Counted from the first letter of the stretch, positions 14,395-21,625 are shown. The stretch is 21,801 bases of DNA from Robiginitomaculum sp. (GCA_021647375.1 JAKIUV010000049.1:1-21801), one strand, 5' to 3'. The notes: a model not told the origin generated them from the letters alone. Numbers and translations are program-made.

Positions 14395-15348
14395 TTAATA
14401 CCCGGCTTTAGTCAATTCAGCTTCCAGTTCTGGTACGGCATTAAACAAATCCGCGACCCAGCCATAATCAGCTATTTGGAAAATCGGGGCGTCTTCGTCT
14501 TTGTTGATAGCGACGATGACCTTGCTGTCTTTCATACCGGCGAGATGCTGGATAGCACCAGAGATACCGACGGCGATATACAGCTCTGGCGCCACCACTT
14601 TTCCGGTTTGGCCGACCTGGGAATCATTGGGCACATAGCCCGCATCAACGGCGGCGCGCGATGCACCAACGGCGGCACCGAGTTGGTCGGCGACCTTTTC
14701 GATAATAGCGAAGTTTTCGCCGCTGCCCATACCACGTCCACCAGAGATAACGATTTTGGCGGCGGTGAGTTCAGGACGGTCTGATTTGGACAATTCTTCT
14801 GAAATAAATTCCGATGTACTTGGCGAAGCCGGGTCTGCAATGGTTTCCACAGGTGCGGAACCACCTTCAGCCGCAGGAGCAAAAGCAGTGGGGCGCACAG
14901 TGATTACCTTTTTTGTGTCGGACGATTTAACCGTTGCCAGTGCATTGCCTGCATAGATTGGGCGAACGAATGTGTCTGCACTCTCTACGCCGCTAATCGA
15001 ACTAATTTGCATAACATCGAGCATAGCAGCAATACGCGGCATGAAGTTTTTGCCCGTGGTGGTATCGGGTGCCAACACGGCATCATATCCGTCCATGAGC
15101 GGCACGACGACCTCTTGCATGGCTTCGGCCAATTGGCGTTTTAGGGAGATATGGTCACAAGCGAGGACTTTGCGCACACCAGAGATTTTGGCGGCGGCGG
15201 CAGATACGTCTTTGACGCCTTTACCTGCTACGAGGATGTCCACATCGCATCCCTTATCTTTGGCAAGAGCAAGCGCGGCAGTAACCGTCTTGTGGGTAGC
15301 GTCTTTGAGGTTTTCATTGTCGTGTTCTGCAATAACAAGAATGGCCAT
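14395..15348 (-). CDS. etfA: Electron transfer flavoprotein alpha subunit
   Basis: A 317-residue ETF alpha subunit of normal length. With EtfB it forms a soluble FAD/AMP heterodimer that passes electrons from acyl-CoA and other dehydrogenases to ETF:quinone oxidoreductase. The N-terminal domain (1-190) is ETF-like, and the C-terminal FAD domain (about 195-317) carries VISGGRGMGSGENF, GASRAAVDAGYVPNDSQVGQTG and PELYIAVGISGAIQHLAGM, all matching the family's FAD-binding signature. The start codon overlaps the etfB stop by one base (TAATG), so translation is coupled and the subunits should be made in equal amounts. It ends next to the REP-like palindrome. Confidence 0.97.
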   Translation of the reverse strand: MAILVIAEHDNENLKDATHKTVTAALALAKDKGCDVDILVAGKGVKDVSAAAAKISGVRKVLACDHISLKRQLAEAMQEVVVPLMDGYDAVLAPDTTTGKNFMPRIAAMLDVMQISSISGVESADTFVRPIYAGNALATVKSSDTKKVITVRPTAFAPAAEGGSAPVETIADPASPSTSEFISEELSKSDRPELTAAKIVISGGRGMGSGENFAIIEKVADQLGAAVGASRAAVDAGYVPNDSQVGQTGKVVAPELYIAVGISGAIQHLAGMKDSKVIVAINKDEDAPIFQIADYGWVADLFNAVPELEAELTKAGY

Positions 15349-16094
15349 TAAATCACTCCTTCTTCTTTAAGTTTGGCAACCAGCTCGGCGGCGTCTGCAA
15401 CTTTCACACCAGCAGTGCGGCCCGCAGGCTCGGCGACTTTTACCGTGGTTAAGCGCGGTGTAAGATCGACACCGTAATCGTCCGGGGTTTTCGCGTCAAT
15501 CGGCTTACGCTTGGCTTTCATAATATTGGGCAGGCTCGCATAACGCGGCTCGTTCAGGCGTAGATCAACCGTGACCACGGCGGGCAGGGTTACTTTGATG
15601 GTTTGGATACCGCCGTCAACTTCGCGTCCAACCGTCAAGCTGTCCCCGTCTTTTTCAATTGAATTGGCAAAGGTGGCTTGCGGCCAACCCATTAGCGCTG
15701 CCAGCATTTGTCCGGTTTGGTTGCTGTCATCATCAATAGCCTGCTTGCCGAGAATAACCAAATCTGGTTTTTCTTCTTCTACGATGGCTTTGAGGATTTT
15801 TGCCACGGCCAAAGGTTCAACTTCGGCATCGGTTTTGACATGGATCCCCCGATCAATACCCATAGCGAGGGATGTGCGGATGGTCTCGGCGGCTTTATCC
15901 GGGCCGATAGACACCGCAATGGTTTCCGTGGCCGTGCCGGACTCCCTCATACGCACGGCTTGCTCGACAGAAATTTCGTCGAACGGGTTCATGGACATTT
16001 TAACATTGGCTAAATCGACGCCGCTTTCGTCGGATTTAACCCGAACTTTGACATTAAAATCAAGCACGCGCTTAACAGGTACAAGGACTTTCAT
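15348..16094 (-). CDS. etfB: Electron transfer flavoprotein beta subunit
   Basis: A 248-residue ETF beta subunit, which binds AMP and docks the partner dehydrogenases. It starts MKVLVPVKRVLDFNVKVRV, has the MNPFDEISVEQAVRMRE segment, and carries the family signature near LRLNEPRYASLPNIMKAKRK (about 182-201). The ATG at 16094 is chosen over an in-frame one 87 bases upstream because EtfB proteins begin at this point and GGGAGA lies 7 bases before it. It is the first gene of etfB-etfA, with a candidate promoter at 16158-16185. Confidence 0.97.
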   Translation of the reverse strand: MKVLVPVKRVLDFNVKVRVKSDESGVDLANVKMSMNPFDEISVEQAVRMRESGTATETIAVSIGPDKAAETIRTSLAMGIDRGIHVKTDAEVEPLAVAKILKAIVEEEKPDLVILGKQAIDDDSNQTGQMLAALMGWPQATFANSIEKDGDSLTVGREVDGGIQTIKVTLPAVVTVDLRLNEPRYASLPNIMKAKRKPIDAKTPDDYGVDLTPRLTTVKVAEPAGRTAGVKVADAAELVAKLKEEGVI

Positions 16095-16157
16095 AGAGGT
16101 TCTCCCAAGACATAAGTAACAATATAAGTAACAGTAGTTATTCAATTTGTTGCGTAT

Positions 16158-16185
16158 GCTATAAAATGAAGCCCGGCGCAAGCAA
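16158..16185 (-). promoter_or_regulatory. Candidate sigma-70 promoter for etfB-etfA
   Basis: On the minus strand TTGCTT (rc of 16180-16185) and TATAGC (rc of 16158-16163) are separated by 16 bases. Transcription would start near 16151, giving a leader of about 55 bases that contains a 10-bp direct repeat (ATAAGTAACA, plus-strand 16112-16121 and 16124-16133). Confidence 0.4.
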
Positions 16186-16224
16186 TGTTAGAATGAGGTA
16201 CCTAATATTTATTGGGATCTAGAG

Positions 16225-16269
16225 CCTGTGGACGTGCCCTACCTGTGGACGTGCCCTAATTGTCCACAG
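16225..16269. repeat. 17-bp tandem repeat plus inverted copy of its core
   Basis: CCTGTGGACGTGCCCTA occurs twice head to tail without a gap (16225-16241, 16242-16258). The core CTGTGGAC is then inverted as GTCCACAG (16262-16269), and a variant CTGCGGAC follows at 16281. Two alternative hairpins can form between either direct copy and the inverted one. It lies just beyond the stop of the minus-strand TPR gene and upstream of the etfB promoter. Confidence 0.75.
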
Positions 16270-16287
16270 ACGCGCATTACCTGCGGA

Positions 16288-16797
16288 CTACCCAAATACA
16301 TTCATGTTATAGGTGATTTCCGGGGCGGCGCTATCGAGGGCTTTTGCGGAAATTATGTCTTGCTTGGCTTGCAATTTATCGCCGCTGAGCCAGTTGACGG
16401 CGGCGCGGTTTGAAAAGGCTTGCCAATTTGCTGGGGTCAACTTCAAAGCTTTATCGCAAGCGTCCAGCGCCGCGCCGTAAAGACCTTGCGCGCCAAGCGC
16501 CGCACATTGATTGCTATAAACCACAGCCATATGAGTGGTTTTTAAGCCTTGGTGCAAGGCATCGCGGTTAAAGGCGGCAGCTTTGGAATAATCACCTTTC
16601 ATATAAGCAATGACGCCGTTATTGACGACGCGCTTGCGGGACTGCTCTACAACAAAGCGCGGCGCGGCGTCAGCACTTGCGGCTTCGCCAGCCGACGCTG
16701 TGCCGGACACACCAATGATGACAGAGGCCGTTAGGGTCGTGGCAATTGCTGCCAGTAAAATGGTGTTTAGGACGGATTTTTGGGGGGAAGCGTTCAT
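16288..16797 (-). CDS. Secreted tetratricopeptide-repeat protein
   Basis: A 169-residue protein with a signal peptide (about 1-36, cleavage after ASA before G37), so probably periplasmic. Residues about 55-165 hold three TPR-like units (NNGVIAYMKGDYSKAAAFNR, VYSNQCAALGAQGLYGAALD, QAFSNRAAVNWLSGDKLQAK). C93 and C108 may pair. TAGGAG is well placed before the ATG. The gene is divergent from lysR across 93 bp, which makes it a possible target of that regulator. It shares the plan of the other secreted TPR protein in this window, but I see no specific sequence match that would make them recent copies. Function unknown. Confidence 0.85.
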   Translation of the reverse strand: MNASPQKSVLNTILLAAIATTLTASVIIGVSGTASAGEAASADAAPRFVVEQSRKRVVNNGVIAYMKGDYSKAAAFNRDALHQGLKTTHMAVVYSNQCAALGAQGLYGAALDACDKALKLTPANWQAFSNRAAVNWLSGDKLQAKQDIISAKALDSAAPEITYNMNVFG

Positions 16798-16855
16798 GAT
16801 AAACTCCTATGTTGGTGAACATGCTTACATTTATATAATTCAAATAAGAATACAA

Positions 16856-16883
16856 TTGACTTAATTCGCAGGCACGTTATACA
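16856..16883 (+). promoter_or_regulatory. Near-consensus promoter for lysR; predicted leaderless transcript
   Basis: TTGACT (16856-16861), 16 bases, then TATACA (16878-16883). The usual 6-8 bases to the start point place +1 at about 16890-16891, which is the A of the lysR ATG. No Shine-Dalgarno sequence precedes that ATG, in keeping with a leaderless message. Confidence 0.6.
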
Positions 16884-16899
16884 TAATTGTATGAATAAC
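16876..16899 (+). promoter_or_regulatory. Dyad over the lysR -10 and start codon
   Basis: ATACA-TAAT-TGTAT (16879-16892) is a perfect inverted repeat, flanked by GTTAT (16876-16880) and ATAAC (16895-16899), which also pair. It covers the -10, the presumed start point and the first codons, an ideal place for repression, for example by LysR itself or another dimeric regulator. Confidence 0.45.
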
Positions 16900-17892
16900 T
16901 GGTCCGATTATCCAATTTTCCTCGCTGTTGCTGAAACTGGTAGCTTAACGGCGGCTGGCGAGCAGCTTAATATTAGTCAACCCACCGTGGGGCGGCGCAT
17001 GAAGGCCCTAGAGGCTCGGTTTGGCGCACCCCTATTAACCAAAGAAGACGGACGGCTGGCTCCGACCGAATTTGGTTATTTGGTGCTTGACCATGTCCGG
17101 CGCATGGAAGCCGAGGCCGATGCCATTACCCGCTCATCGGCAACACTTGAGCATTCTTTGGTCGGCCCGGTGATGATTACGGCCTCCGAGGGTATTGGTG
17201 ATTTTTGGCTACCGGCGATTATGCAAAAATTCCGCAAGGACAATCCCGATATCGTCGTCGACGTCAATATTGACTTCCGCGCCGCTAATTTAGCCCAACG
17301 CGAAGCCGATATTGCCCTGCGCTGGATGGGGCCGGGCACTCAAAACAGCCTTATTGGACGCCGGGTTACAAGCTTTGGCTTTGGGCTTTATGCTTCAAAA
17401 GCTTATCTGGACGAGAAGGGCACGCCCACAAAACCGGAAGATTTGCTCGACCATAATGGTGTGCGGCTCAATATTGGCACACAAACATTTTGGCCCTTAG
17501 ATGATAGCGGCCACATAGTACCCATGCCGCGCACCGTGTTTCGCACAAATAACCTCATGGCGCATTTTAATGCCGTGCTTGCTGGCTACGGTATCGGCAT
17601 GGTTGGTCATGCAGCCGATGCGACAGAAATGGGGCTGATTCGCGTTTTGCCAGATTTAAACCGCGAAGAAGACCTGTGGGTTGTTGCCCATGAGGACCTC
17701 AAAAAGAGCGCCAGAGTTCGCGCTGCATTTGATTTTATTGTGGACGCCCTACAAAAAGACCACGCCCACTTCAAGTCGGGCGCACCGTCGGTGTTCATTG
17801 AACACGCGCAATTACACAGCCATAAGCACACAATTGCCGCAGTATCTAAACCCATAAAGACCAAAGTGAAGCTACCAGTAACAGCTGCTTGA
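16891..17892 (+). CDS. LysR-family transcriptional regulator
   Basis: A 333-residue regulator with the LysR plan: a winged HTH at about 4-62 (ETGSLTAAGEQLNISQPTVGRRMKALEARFG), a linker helix, and a periplasmic-binding-protein-like effector domain (about 92-290). The HTH resembles those of GcvA/AmpR-like and other short-range activators but does not name a target. The last ~35 residues are an unusual extension with several histidines (HAQLHSHKHT) and a basic end. The ATG at 16891 fits the family start exactly yet has no ribosome-binding site, and the promoter suggests a leaderless transcript. LysR proteins often control the divergent neighbour, here the secreted TPR gene 93 bp away. The effector is unknown. 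Confidence 0.93.
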   Translation: MNNWSDYPIFLAVAETGSLTAAGEQLNISQPTVGRRMKALEARFGAPLLTKEDGRLAPTEFGYLVLDHVRRMEAEADAITRSSATLEHSLVGPVMITASEGIGDFWLPAIMQKFRKDNPDIVVDVNIDFRAANLAQREADIALRWMGPGTQNSLIGRRVTSFGFGLYASKAYLDEKGTPTKPEDLLDHNGVRLNIGTQTFWPLDDSGHIVPMPRTVFRTNNLMAHFNAVLAGYGIGMVGHAADATEMGLIRVLPDLNREEDLWVVAHEDLKKSARVRAAFDFIVDALQKDHAHFKSGAPSVFIEHAQLHSHKHTIAAVSKPIKTKVKLPVTAA

Positions 17893-17935
17893 ATTTCGAA
17901 TAAGCCTTGATTTCCTTAAAACCGCTAGTTATAAG

Positions 17936-17949
17936 CCCGCTCTCGCGGG
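17936..17949 (+). promoter_or_regulatory. Small hairpin in the rpmE leader
   Basis: CCCGC-TCTC-GCGGG forms a 5-bp all-GC stem about 42 bases before the rpmE start. There is no T-run, so it is not a lysR terminator. Leader-based autocontrol of L31 is known in several phyla; whether this hairpin takes part is inference from position only. Confidence 0.3.
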
Positions 17950-17991
17950 AGACCACAAACGCTTGAACCCGTGATTAACAAGGAAAAGACA

Positions 17992-18210
17992 ATGAAAAAA
18001 GATCTACACCCGGACTACCACATGATCAAAGTGGTTATGACCGACGGCACAGAATACATGACCCGCTCCACTTACGGCAAAGAAGGCGACACCCTAGTTT
18101 TGGACATCGACTCGTCCAATCACCCGGTGTGGACAGGCGGCGGACAACAGCTCCTAGACCGCGCAGGCCGCGTATCCCGCTTCAAAGACAAGTTTAAAGG
18201 TTTTGCATAA
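17992..18210 (+). CDS. rpmE: 50S ribosomal protein L31
   Basis: A 72-residue L31 that starts MKKDLHPDYH and has the alphaproteobacterial core (VVMTDGTEYMTRSTYG, SSNHPVWTGGGQQLLDRAGR, FKDKFKGF). L31 bridges the two ribosomal subunits. The zinc-binding CxxC of the C+ form is absent, so this is the zinc-independent (C-) form. The ATG at 17992 is preferred over an in-frame GTG 21 bases upstream because AAGGAA lies 8 bases before it and the family starts here. It is a single gene with a strong terminator. It appears to mark the left edge of the conserved neighbourhood interrupted by the restriction cassette. Confidence 0.96.
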   Translation: MKKDLHPDYHMIKVVMTDGTEYMTRSTYGKEGDTLVLDIDSSNHPVWTGGGQQLLDRAGRVSRFKDKFKGFA

Positions 18211-18228
18211 GCTAAACTTTATCCACAC

Positions 18229-18257
18229 AAAAAACCCGCCTCGCTGGCGGGTTTTTT
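18229..18257 (+). terminator. Strong intrinsic terminator after rpmE
   Basis: AAAAAACCCGCC (18229-18240) pairs perfectly with GGCGGGTTTTTT (18246-18257) around TCGCT. The A-tract upstream makes it work in both directions, so it also stops transcripts from the convergent methyltransferase gene. Confidence 0.92.
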
Positions 18258-18319
18258 ATTGGCGGTGCAAGACTTTATTTGTGCCTTTGTCGGTATAGGG
18301 CGTTTAGCTAGGAATATTT

Positions 18320-19414
18320 TCACGCAACCTCGTGCAAATTAGAAAATTCATATTGAGGAGAGCAAAAAGTGCTTGCCTCATTATTTTCTAGGGAATTTTT
18401 TACAGCCTTAAACACCATCTCGGCTAATTTGCATGGTACTGCATTTCCAATTTGGCTAAAAACTTTCGACTGCGGCCCTTCAAAAATGTAATCTTTTGGG
18501 AATGTCTGTAAAATAGCTGCTTCATGAATAGTGAGACGCCTTAAACGTGCGGGTGCCTCCTTATATTCACTTTCGCTATTTCCTCTCATTAATTGTTCGT
18601 GATGTTTTTCAACCCAACTTGGTTTCTCGTCATACAGATGGTCTTCATCAACGATAGGTGTTCTATTTCCTCCCATACTTGCAGGCAGGGTGCTTGACCA
18701 CGCATCAGGGTTTAATGGGCGACCTTGACCATTAAACAACATGCCAGCATATGGTGACTTTCTAAGAATCGGATTCTTCGCAAGTGTAATTTTCGCTTTT
18801 GTAATGGTTGGATTATGTCTTGTGCCCGCCCTCCCTAAATGGGTTATGGCTTCTCGCAAACTAATGGCTTTTTCCTTAAAGGTGCTTAGGTTGTTTTCCG
18901 TAATTGGGGTATAGCCACGTTTTACACCAATAAAAAATACGCGCTCTCGTGATTGCGGGACACCGAAATCACGGGCATTAAGGATATGAATTTTTGTGTC
19001 ATACCCAGCCTCATACAGTCTTTGAACAATGGCCAAACGAATTTTTTTAAACTTAGTTAAAGCACCCAAGGACTTTACATTCTCCATGACGAATGCTTTT
19101 GGCTGGAGTTTTTCAACGACTTCACAAAAGGAGAATACTAATTTTGACCTTGGGTCACTTGGATCCATTTTCCCTGCTACTGAAAAGCCTTGGCAAGGAG
19201 GGCCACCAAATACTATGTCTACACCTTTATATCTTTCAATATTGTGCATATTCGCATCAATATCACCTTCAATTAGAAATGATTCGGGATGATTTTTTTT
19301 ATATGTCATACATGCATATGCATCTAACTCTGAAGCGGCGACCACTTCAAATCCTGCGTTTACCGCGCCTACATCCATGCCGCCCGCGCCCGCAAAGAGA
19401 GATAAAGCCTTCAT
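18320..19414 (-). CDS. C5-cytosine DNA methyltransferase of a type II restriction-modification system
   Basis: A 364-residue m5C methyltransferase with the motifs in standard order: motif I FAGAGGMDVG (7-16) for SAM, motif IV GGPPCQGFS with the catalytic C74, motif VI ENV with E111, motif VIII QSRERVFFIG (from 154), then a target-recognition region and motif IX/X (QIGNAVP near the C-terminus). All catalytic residues are present. The ATG at 19414 is preferred over an in-frame start 150 bases upstream: GGAGG is ideally placed and the protein then begins right at motif I, as usual. It is divergent from the controller and endonuclease genes, an arrangement known from PvuII-like systems. The sequence is AT-richer than the flanking genes, which suggests acquisition. 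Confidence 0.93.
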   Translation of the reverse strand: MKALSLFAGAGGMDVGAVNAGFEVVAASELDAYACMTYKKNHPESFLIEGDIDANMHNIERYKGVDIVFGGPPCQGFSVAGKMDPSDPRSKLVFSFCEVVEKLQPKAFVMENVKSLGALTKFKKIRLAIVQRLYEAGYDTKIHILNARDFGVPQSRERVFFIGVKRGYTPITENNLSTFKEKAISLREAITHLGRAGTRHNPTITKAKITLAKNPILRKSPYAGMLFNGQGRPLNPDAWSSTLPASMGGNRTPIVDEDHLYDEKPSWVEKHHEQLMRGNSESEYKEAPARLRRLTIHEAAILQTFPKDYIFEGPQSKVFSQIGNAVPCKLAEMVFKAVKNSLENNEASTFCSPQYEFSNLHEVA

Positions 19415-19476
19415 TATTAGCGCCTCCAAAATATTCGAATTTAGAATTATTTGCTTTCTAGTTGATAGACACATAA
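19415..19476. promoter_or_regulatory. Divergent control region of the restriction-modification cassette
   Basis: Only 62 bp separate the methyltransferase and controller starts, so the two promoters must overlap or abut. The region holds the methyltransferase ribosome site (GGAGG), an ATTCGAAT palindrome and AT-rich sequence. No Shine-Dalgarno sequence precedes the controller ATG, and a leaderless message, common for controller genes, is possible. I could not identify a convincing C-box. Confidence 0.5.
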
Positions 19477-19740
19477 ATGAAAAGACAAAAAACGATTCAT
19501 AATGAGCAATATTGCAAAATTGTTTCGGAACTACGCTCCGAGCGAAAGAGGCTCGGCTTGTCACAGGCGGAAGTCGCGAAAGCTTTGGGCGTCTCGCAAT
19601 CTGACATTTCTAAAATAGAAACACTTGAGCGCCGAATAGACATATTAGAATTAAAGAACTTATTGCATTTTTTTAGAATAGCCAAAAATGCTCACATTCG
19701 TCGCATAATCAAATCGTACTTCGGATTGGGTGACAAATGA
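19477..19740 (+). CDS. Controller-like HTH (XRE) protein of the restriction-modification system
   Basis: An 87-residue single-domain regulator. The helix-turn-helix is LSQAEVAKALGVSQSDISKIE (29-49), in a Cro/C1-type fold, and the size is typical of C proteins (about 75-100). Such proteins bind operators upstream of their own gene, delay the endonuclease after entry into a new host, and often repress the methyltransferase. The start has no ribosome-binding site, whereas the endonuclease that follows overlaps its stop by ATGA, so the endonuclease depends on translation of this gene. The residues after the HTH (RRIDILELKNLLHFFRI) fit the C-protein dimer helices. Confidence 0.85.
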   Translation: MKRQKTIHNEQYCKIVSELRSERKRLGLSQAEVAKALGVSQSDISKIETLERRIDILELKNLLHFFRIAKNAHIRRIIKSYFGLGDK

Positions 19741-20816
19741 GTGTTGATATACGCAATAAAAAAGCCAGAGACTTTATTACCGCCAAATTAGACCGTGCTT
19801 CACAATTATCAGATAGTCATTTTCGCAAACTGGCAAGCCATGACGAAGTTCAAAGAATTCTAAAGGACTTGATTCGGGTTAAAGCAATGGGATTTAGAGG
19901 TGTTGTTGCTACTGCCTTGACCGGACAACACCTTGATCCTTCATATAATCCATTGACTAATTTTTATGGCTGCAATCCTCGCTCCATTTTTGAGCAAGGG
20001 ATTTTCTATGCATTTCAAAACCGTATTCCTTGCGGAAAATCAGACCCTTTAAATGTTGCAAAGAACACAAATGTTTTGGATGCAGAATGGGCGCGAGGTA
20101 AAAGGCCTGCCTCTGCGGCAAATGCTGCGGTCGATTTTTTACAACACTTAGAAAATGCAAATGAGGTAGATAGCGAATATATTATTGATTTCTTTTTTCA
20201 CCAACTTGTGAAATTTTCAGACGAAATTAAGAGTATTAAAATCGTGGTACCTCCTGTTAATGGAATTGCGAACCAAGAATTTGCGAGTAAGTGCGCTCAA
20301 TTTATATTAGAATACCCAGAGAGTGGGACTATTCCGCAATATGTTATTTCAAGGTTGCTTTCTAAATTATATGAACCATCTTGTTTTGACCTCATTGGAG
20401 GTGAGGAAAGCGTATTCGGCACAAATACCACGTCAAAAAAACCAGCCGACATATGGATTGAGTATGAAGGCAAGCCCTTAAATTTGTTTGAAATAACTGT
20501 TAAAAAAATAGATTTTAAGCGCTTAGATGATTGTATAGACGCATTAGATAAACAAGGTTTTTTAGAACTACCCATTCAATTTATCTGTCGCCTACCGACC
20601 GATATTACCAGCTTGAAAGGAGTTTCTAATTCAACGCTAACATATAACGGAAAAGTTTTTAATTTCGTGGATATTGCGCAATTCACCCACTCAATTACAG
20701 CATTATTATTACCAGAACAAATAGACGCTTTAATGGCTGAAATATCTTCTTTTGTAGCAGTAATAGAACGTCCAGAAAAAACTAAAAATGGGTGGAATAA
20801 AATTTTCTCTAATTAA
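19737..20816 (+). CDS. Type II restriction endonuclease, probably SacI-like
   Basis: A 359-residue protein with no membrane segment or signal. From memory of the family, the stretches MGFRGVVATALTG (51-63), NFYGCNPRSIFEQGI (75-89) and GKSDPLNVAKN (100-110) resemble SacI-type endonucleases, which are about this long and recognise GAGCTC. A possible PD-(D/E)xK-like site is D238 in KPADIWIE with E252 and K256 in LFEITVKK, a spacing usual for the fold but with an E-x-T-x-K variant. Position settles the general role: coupled by ATGA to a controller gene and divergent from an m5C methyltransferase. AT-rich codon use sets it apart from its flanks. The endonuclease role is likely; the SacI assignment and target are tentative. 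Confidence 0.75.
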   Translation: MSVDIRNKKARDFITAKLDRASQLSDSHFRKLASHDEVQRILKDLIRVKAMGFRGVVATALTGQHLDPSYNPLTNFYGCNPRSIFEQGIFYAFQNRIPCGKSDPLNVAKNTNVLDAEWARGKRPASAANAAVDFLQHLENANEVDSEYIIDFFFHQLVKFSDEIKSIKIVVPPVNGIANQEFASKCAQFILEYPESGTIPQYVISRLLSKLYEPSCFDLIGGEESVFGTNTTSKKPADIWIEYEGKPLNLFEITVKKIDFKRLDDCIDALDKQGFLELPIQFICRLPTDITSLKGVSNSTLTYNGKVFNFVDIAQFTHSITALLLPEQIDALMAEISSFVAVIERPEKTKNGWNKIFSN

Positions 20817-20861
20817 GTCAACTATAATTATGAATTCCAACTTATTGCTCACATCCCTTTA

Positions 20862-20945
20862 TCCGCAGCCACACCAACAGACGCCGAACACAAGCCTCCC
20901 AAGGCCAATCCCAACTCGGGCGACCAGGTGGATATGTTTAACTAA
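20862..20945 (+). pseudogene. Headless C-terminal tail of an unidentified gene
   Basis: After the endonuclease stop the same frame stays open to a TAA at 20943-20945, and from about 20862 it has GC-rich, coding-like codons ending in KPPKANPNSGDQVDMFN. There is no start codon or ribosome site. The ending QVDMF resembles the beta-clamp binding motif (QLxLF) found at the C-terminus of many DNA repair and replication proteins. It is best read as the remnant of a host gene whose body was replaced or cut off by the restriction cassette. The parent gene cannot be named. Confidence 0.5.
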
Positions 20946-20954
20946 TCTGGTAGA

Positions 20955-21530
20955 TTATTCCGGGAATTTGGCGAAGGCGGCCTCTAGGCGGTTGAGTTGG
21001 TCTGCGACTGTATTGCCGTGTTGGGCGTTTATGGAGCCGTAGAGCGAGCGGTCTAGGCGGACTATGCGTTCATAGAGTTTTTCTGAACGGGCGAGTAAGT
21101 CTATCAACAATGCGGGCAAACTCGCAGCATATTGCGCTAAGGGCGTGACATCTTGCACATCAGCTTCCCGTTCCGGCACTAGTCTGTATTTTTCGGCTCT
21201 AGCTTCGCTTCCGGTCATTTCGCCTTCTTTGAGCGCCCGCTGTACCAAGAGCCAAGACGCCACTTGCATCAGGCGCGTGGTCAGGCGCATGCTTTGGGAC
21301 GCATAAATCAGCGCGTCATTGCGGCCCAGTTTTTTGCTGTCCTGGCGACCCGGCCCGTCCAGATAGGCTGCGGTTTCCTCGACCATATCCATACCTTCGC
21401 GGAATGTTTTTGCAAACAATTCCGAGGCCGTAAATTCTTTTAGCCGTGCTTCGGCTTGTGGCCCCAATGTATCTACCAATGTATTCACCTTTTTGCCCCC
21501 AAACTGTGTGCGTCCCGTACTGTCGTTCAT
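20955..21530 (-). CDS. rcdA: RcdA-type DUF1465 protein, CtrA degradation adaptor
   Basis: A 191-residue protein of the DUF1465 family, whose studied member is RcdA of Caulobacter. RcdA works with CpdR and PopA to deliver CtrA and other substrates to ClpXP at the cell pole. The helical-bundle core is clear: a first helix with FREGMDMVEETAAYLDGPGR (about 44-63), then LIYASQSMRLTTRLMQVASWLLVQRAL (about 73-99). The C-terminal helices contain LARSEKLYERIVRLDRSLYG, followed by a flexible end (FAKFPE). GGAG lies 7 bases before the ATG. The gene follows a DUF1192 gene on the same strand, a common pairing. It converges on the gene remnant, with 9 bp between the stops. Confidence 0.85.
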   Translation of the reverse strand: MNDSTGRTQFGGKKVNTLVDTLGPQAEARLKEFTASELFAKTFREGMDMVEETAAYLDGPGRQDSKKLGRNDALIYASQSMRLTTRLMQVASWLLVQRALKEGEMTGSEARAEKYRLVPEREADVQDVTPLAQYAASLPALLIDLLARSEKLYERIVRLDRSLYGSINAQHGNTVADQLNRLEAAFAKFPE

Positions 21531-21557
21531 CTTATGCTCCGTCCCAGCCTAATAGCC

Positions 21558-21587
21558 AGTATATCAAAATAGAGTGTATCAAAATAG
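21558..21587 (-). promoter_or_regulatory. Candidate extended -10 promoter for rcdA, with a short tandem repeat
   Basis: On the minus strand TGA-TATACT (rc of 21558-21566) is an extended -10; transcription would start near 21551, about 20 bases before the ATG. TATCAAAATAG is present twice (plus-strand 21562-21572 and 21577-21587), and TGCAAAG twice further up (21594-21600, 21606-21612), perhaps operator half-sites. Confidence 0.4.
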
Positions 21588-21625
21588 TCTGTTTGCAAAG
21601 TGGTGTGCAAAGCCCGCGCCAAATC

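Noticed and set aside
16112..16133. ATAAGTAACA direct repeat in the etfB leader as an operator
   Set aside because: Only two AT-rich copies, no dyad, and no known regulator pattern; too weak for a separate claim.
18320..20816. Larger prophage or defence island around the restriction genes
   Set aside because: Housekeeping genes (rpmE, rcdA) flank the cassette closely and no integrase, transposase, att-like direct repeat or other defence gene was seen.
20788..21042. Plus-strand open frame of 84 codons after the endonuclease
   Set aside because: It crosses the endonuclease end and runs antisense into rcdA; no ribosome site and no coding character. The remnant in another frame fits better.
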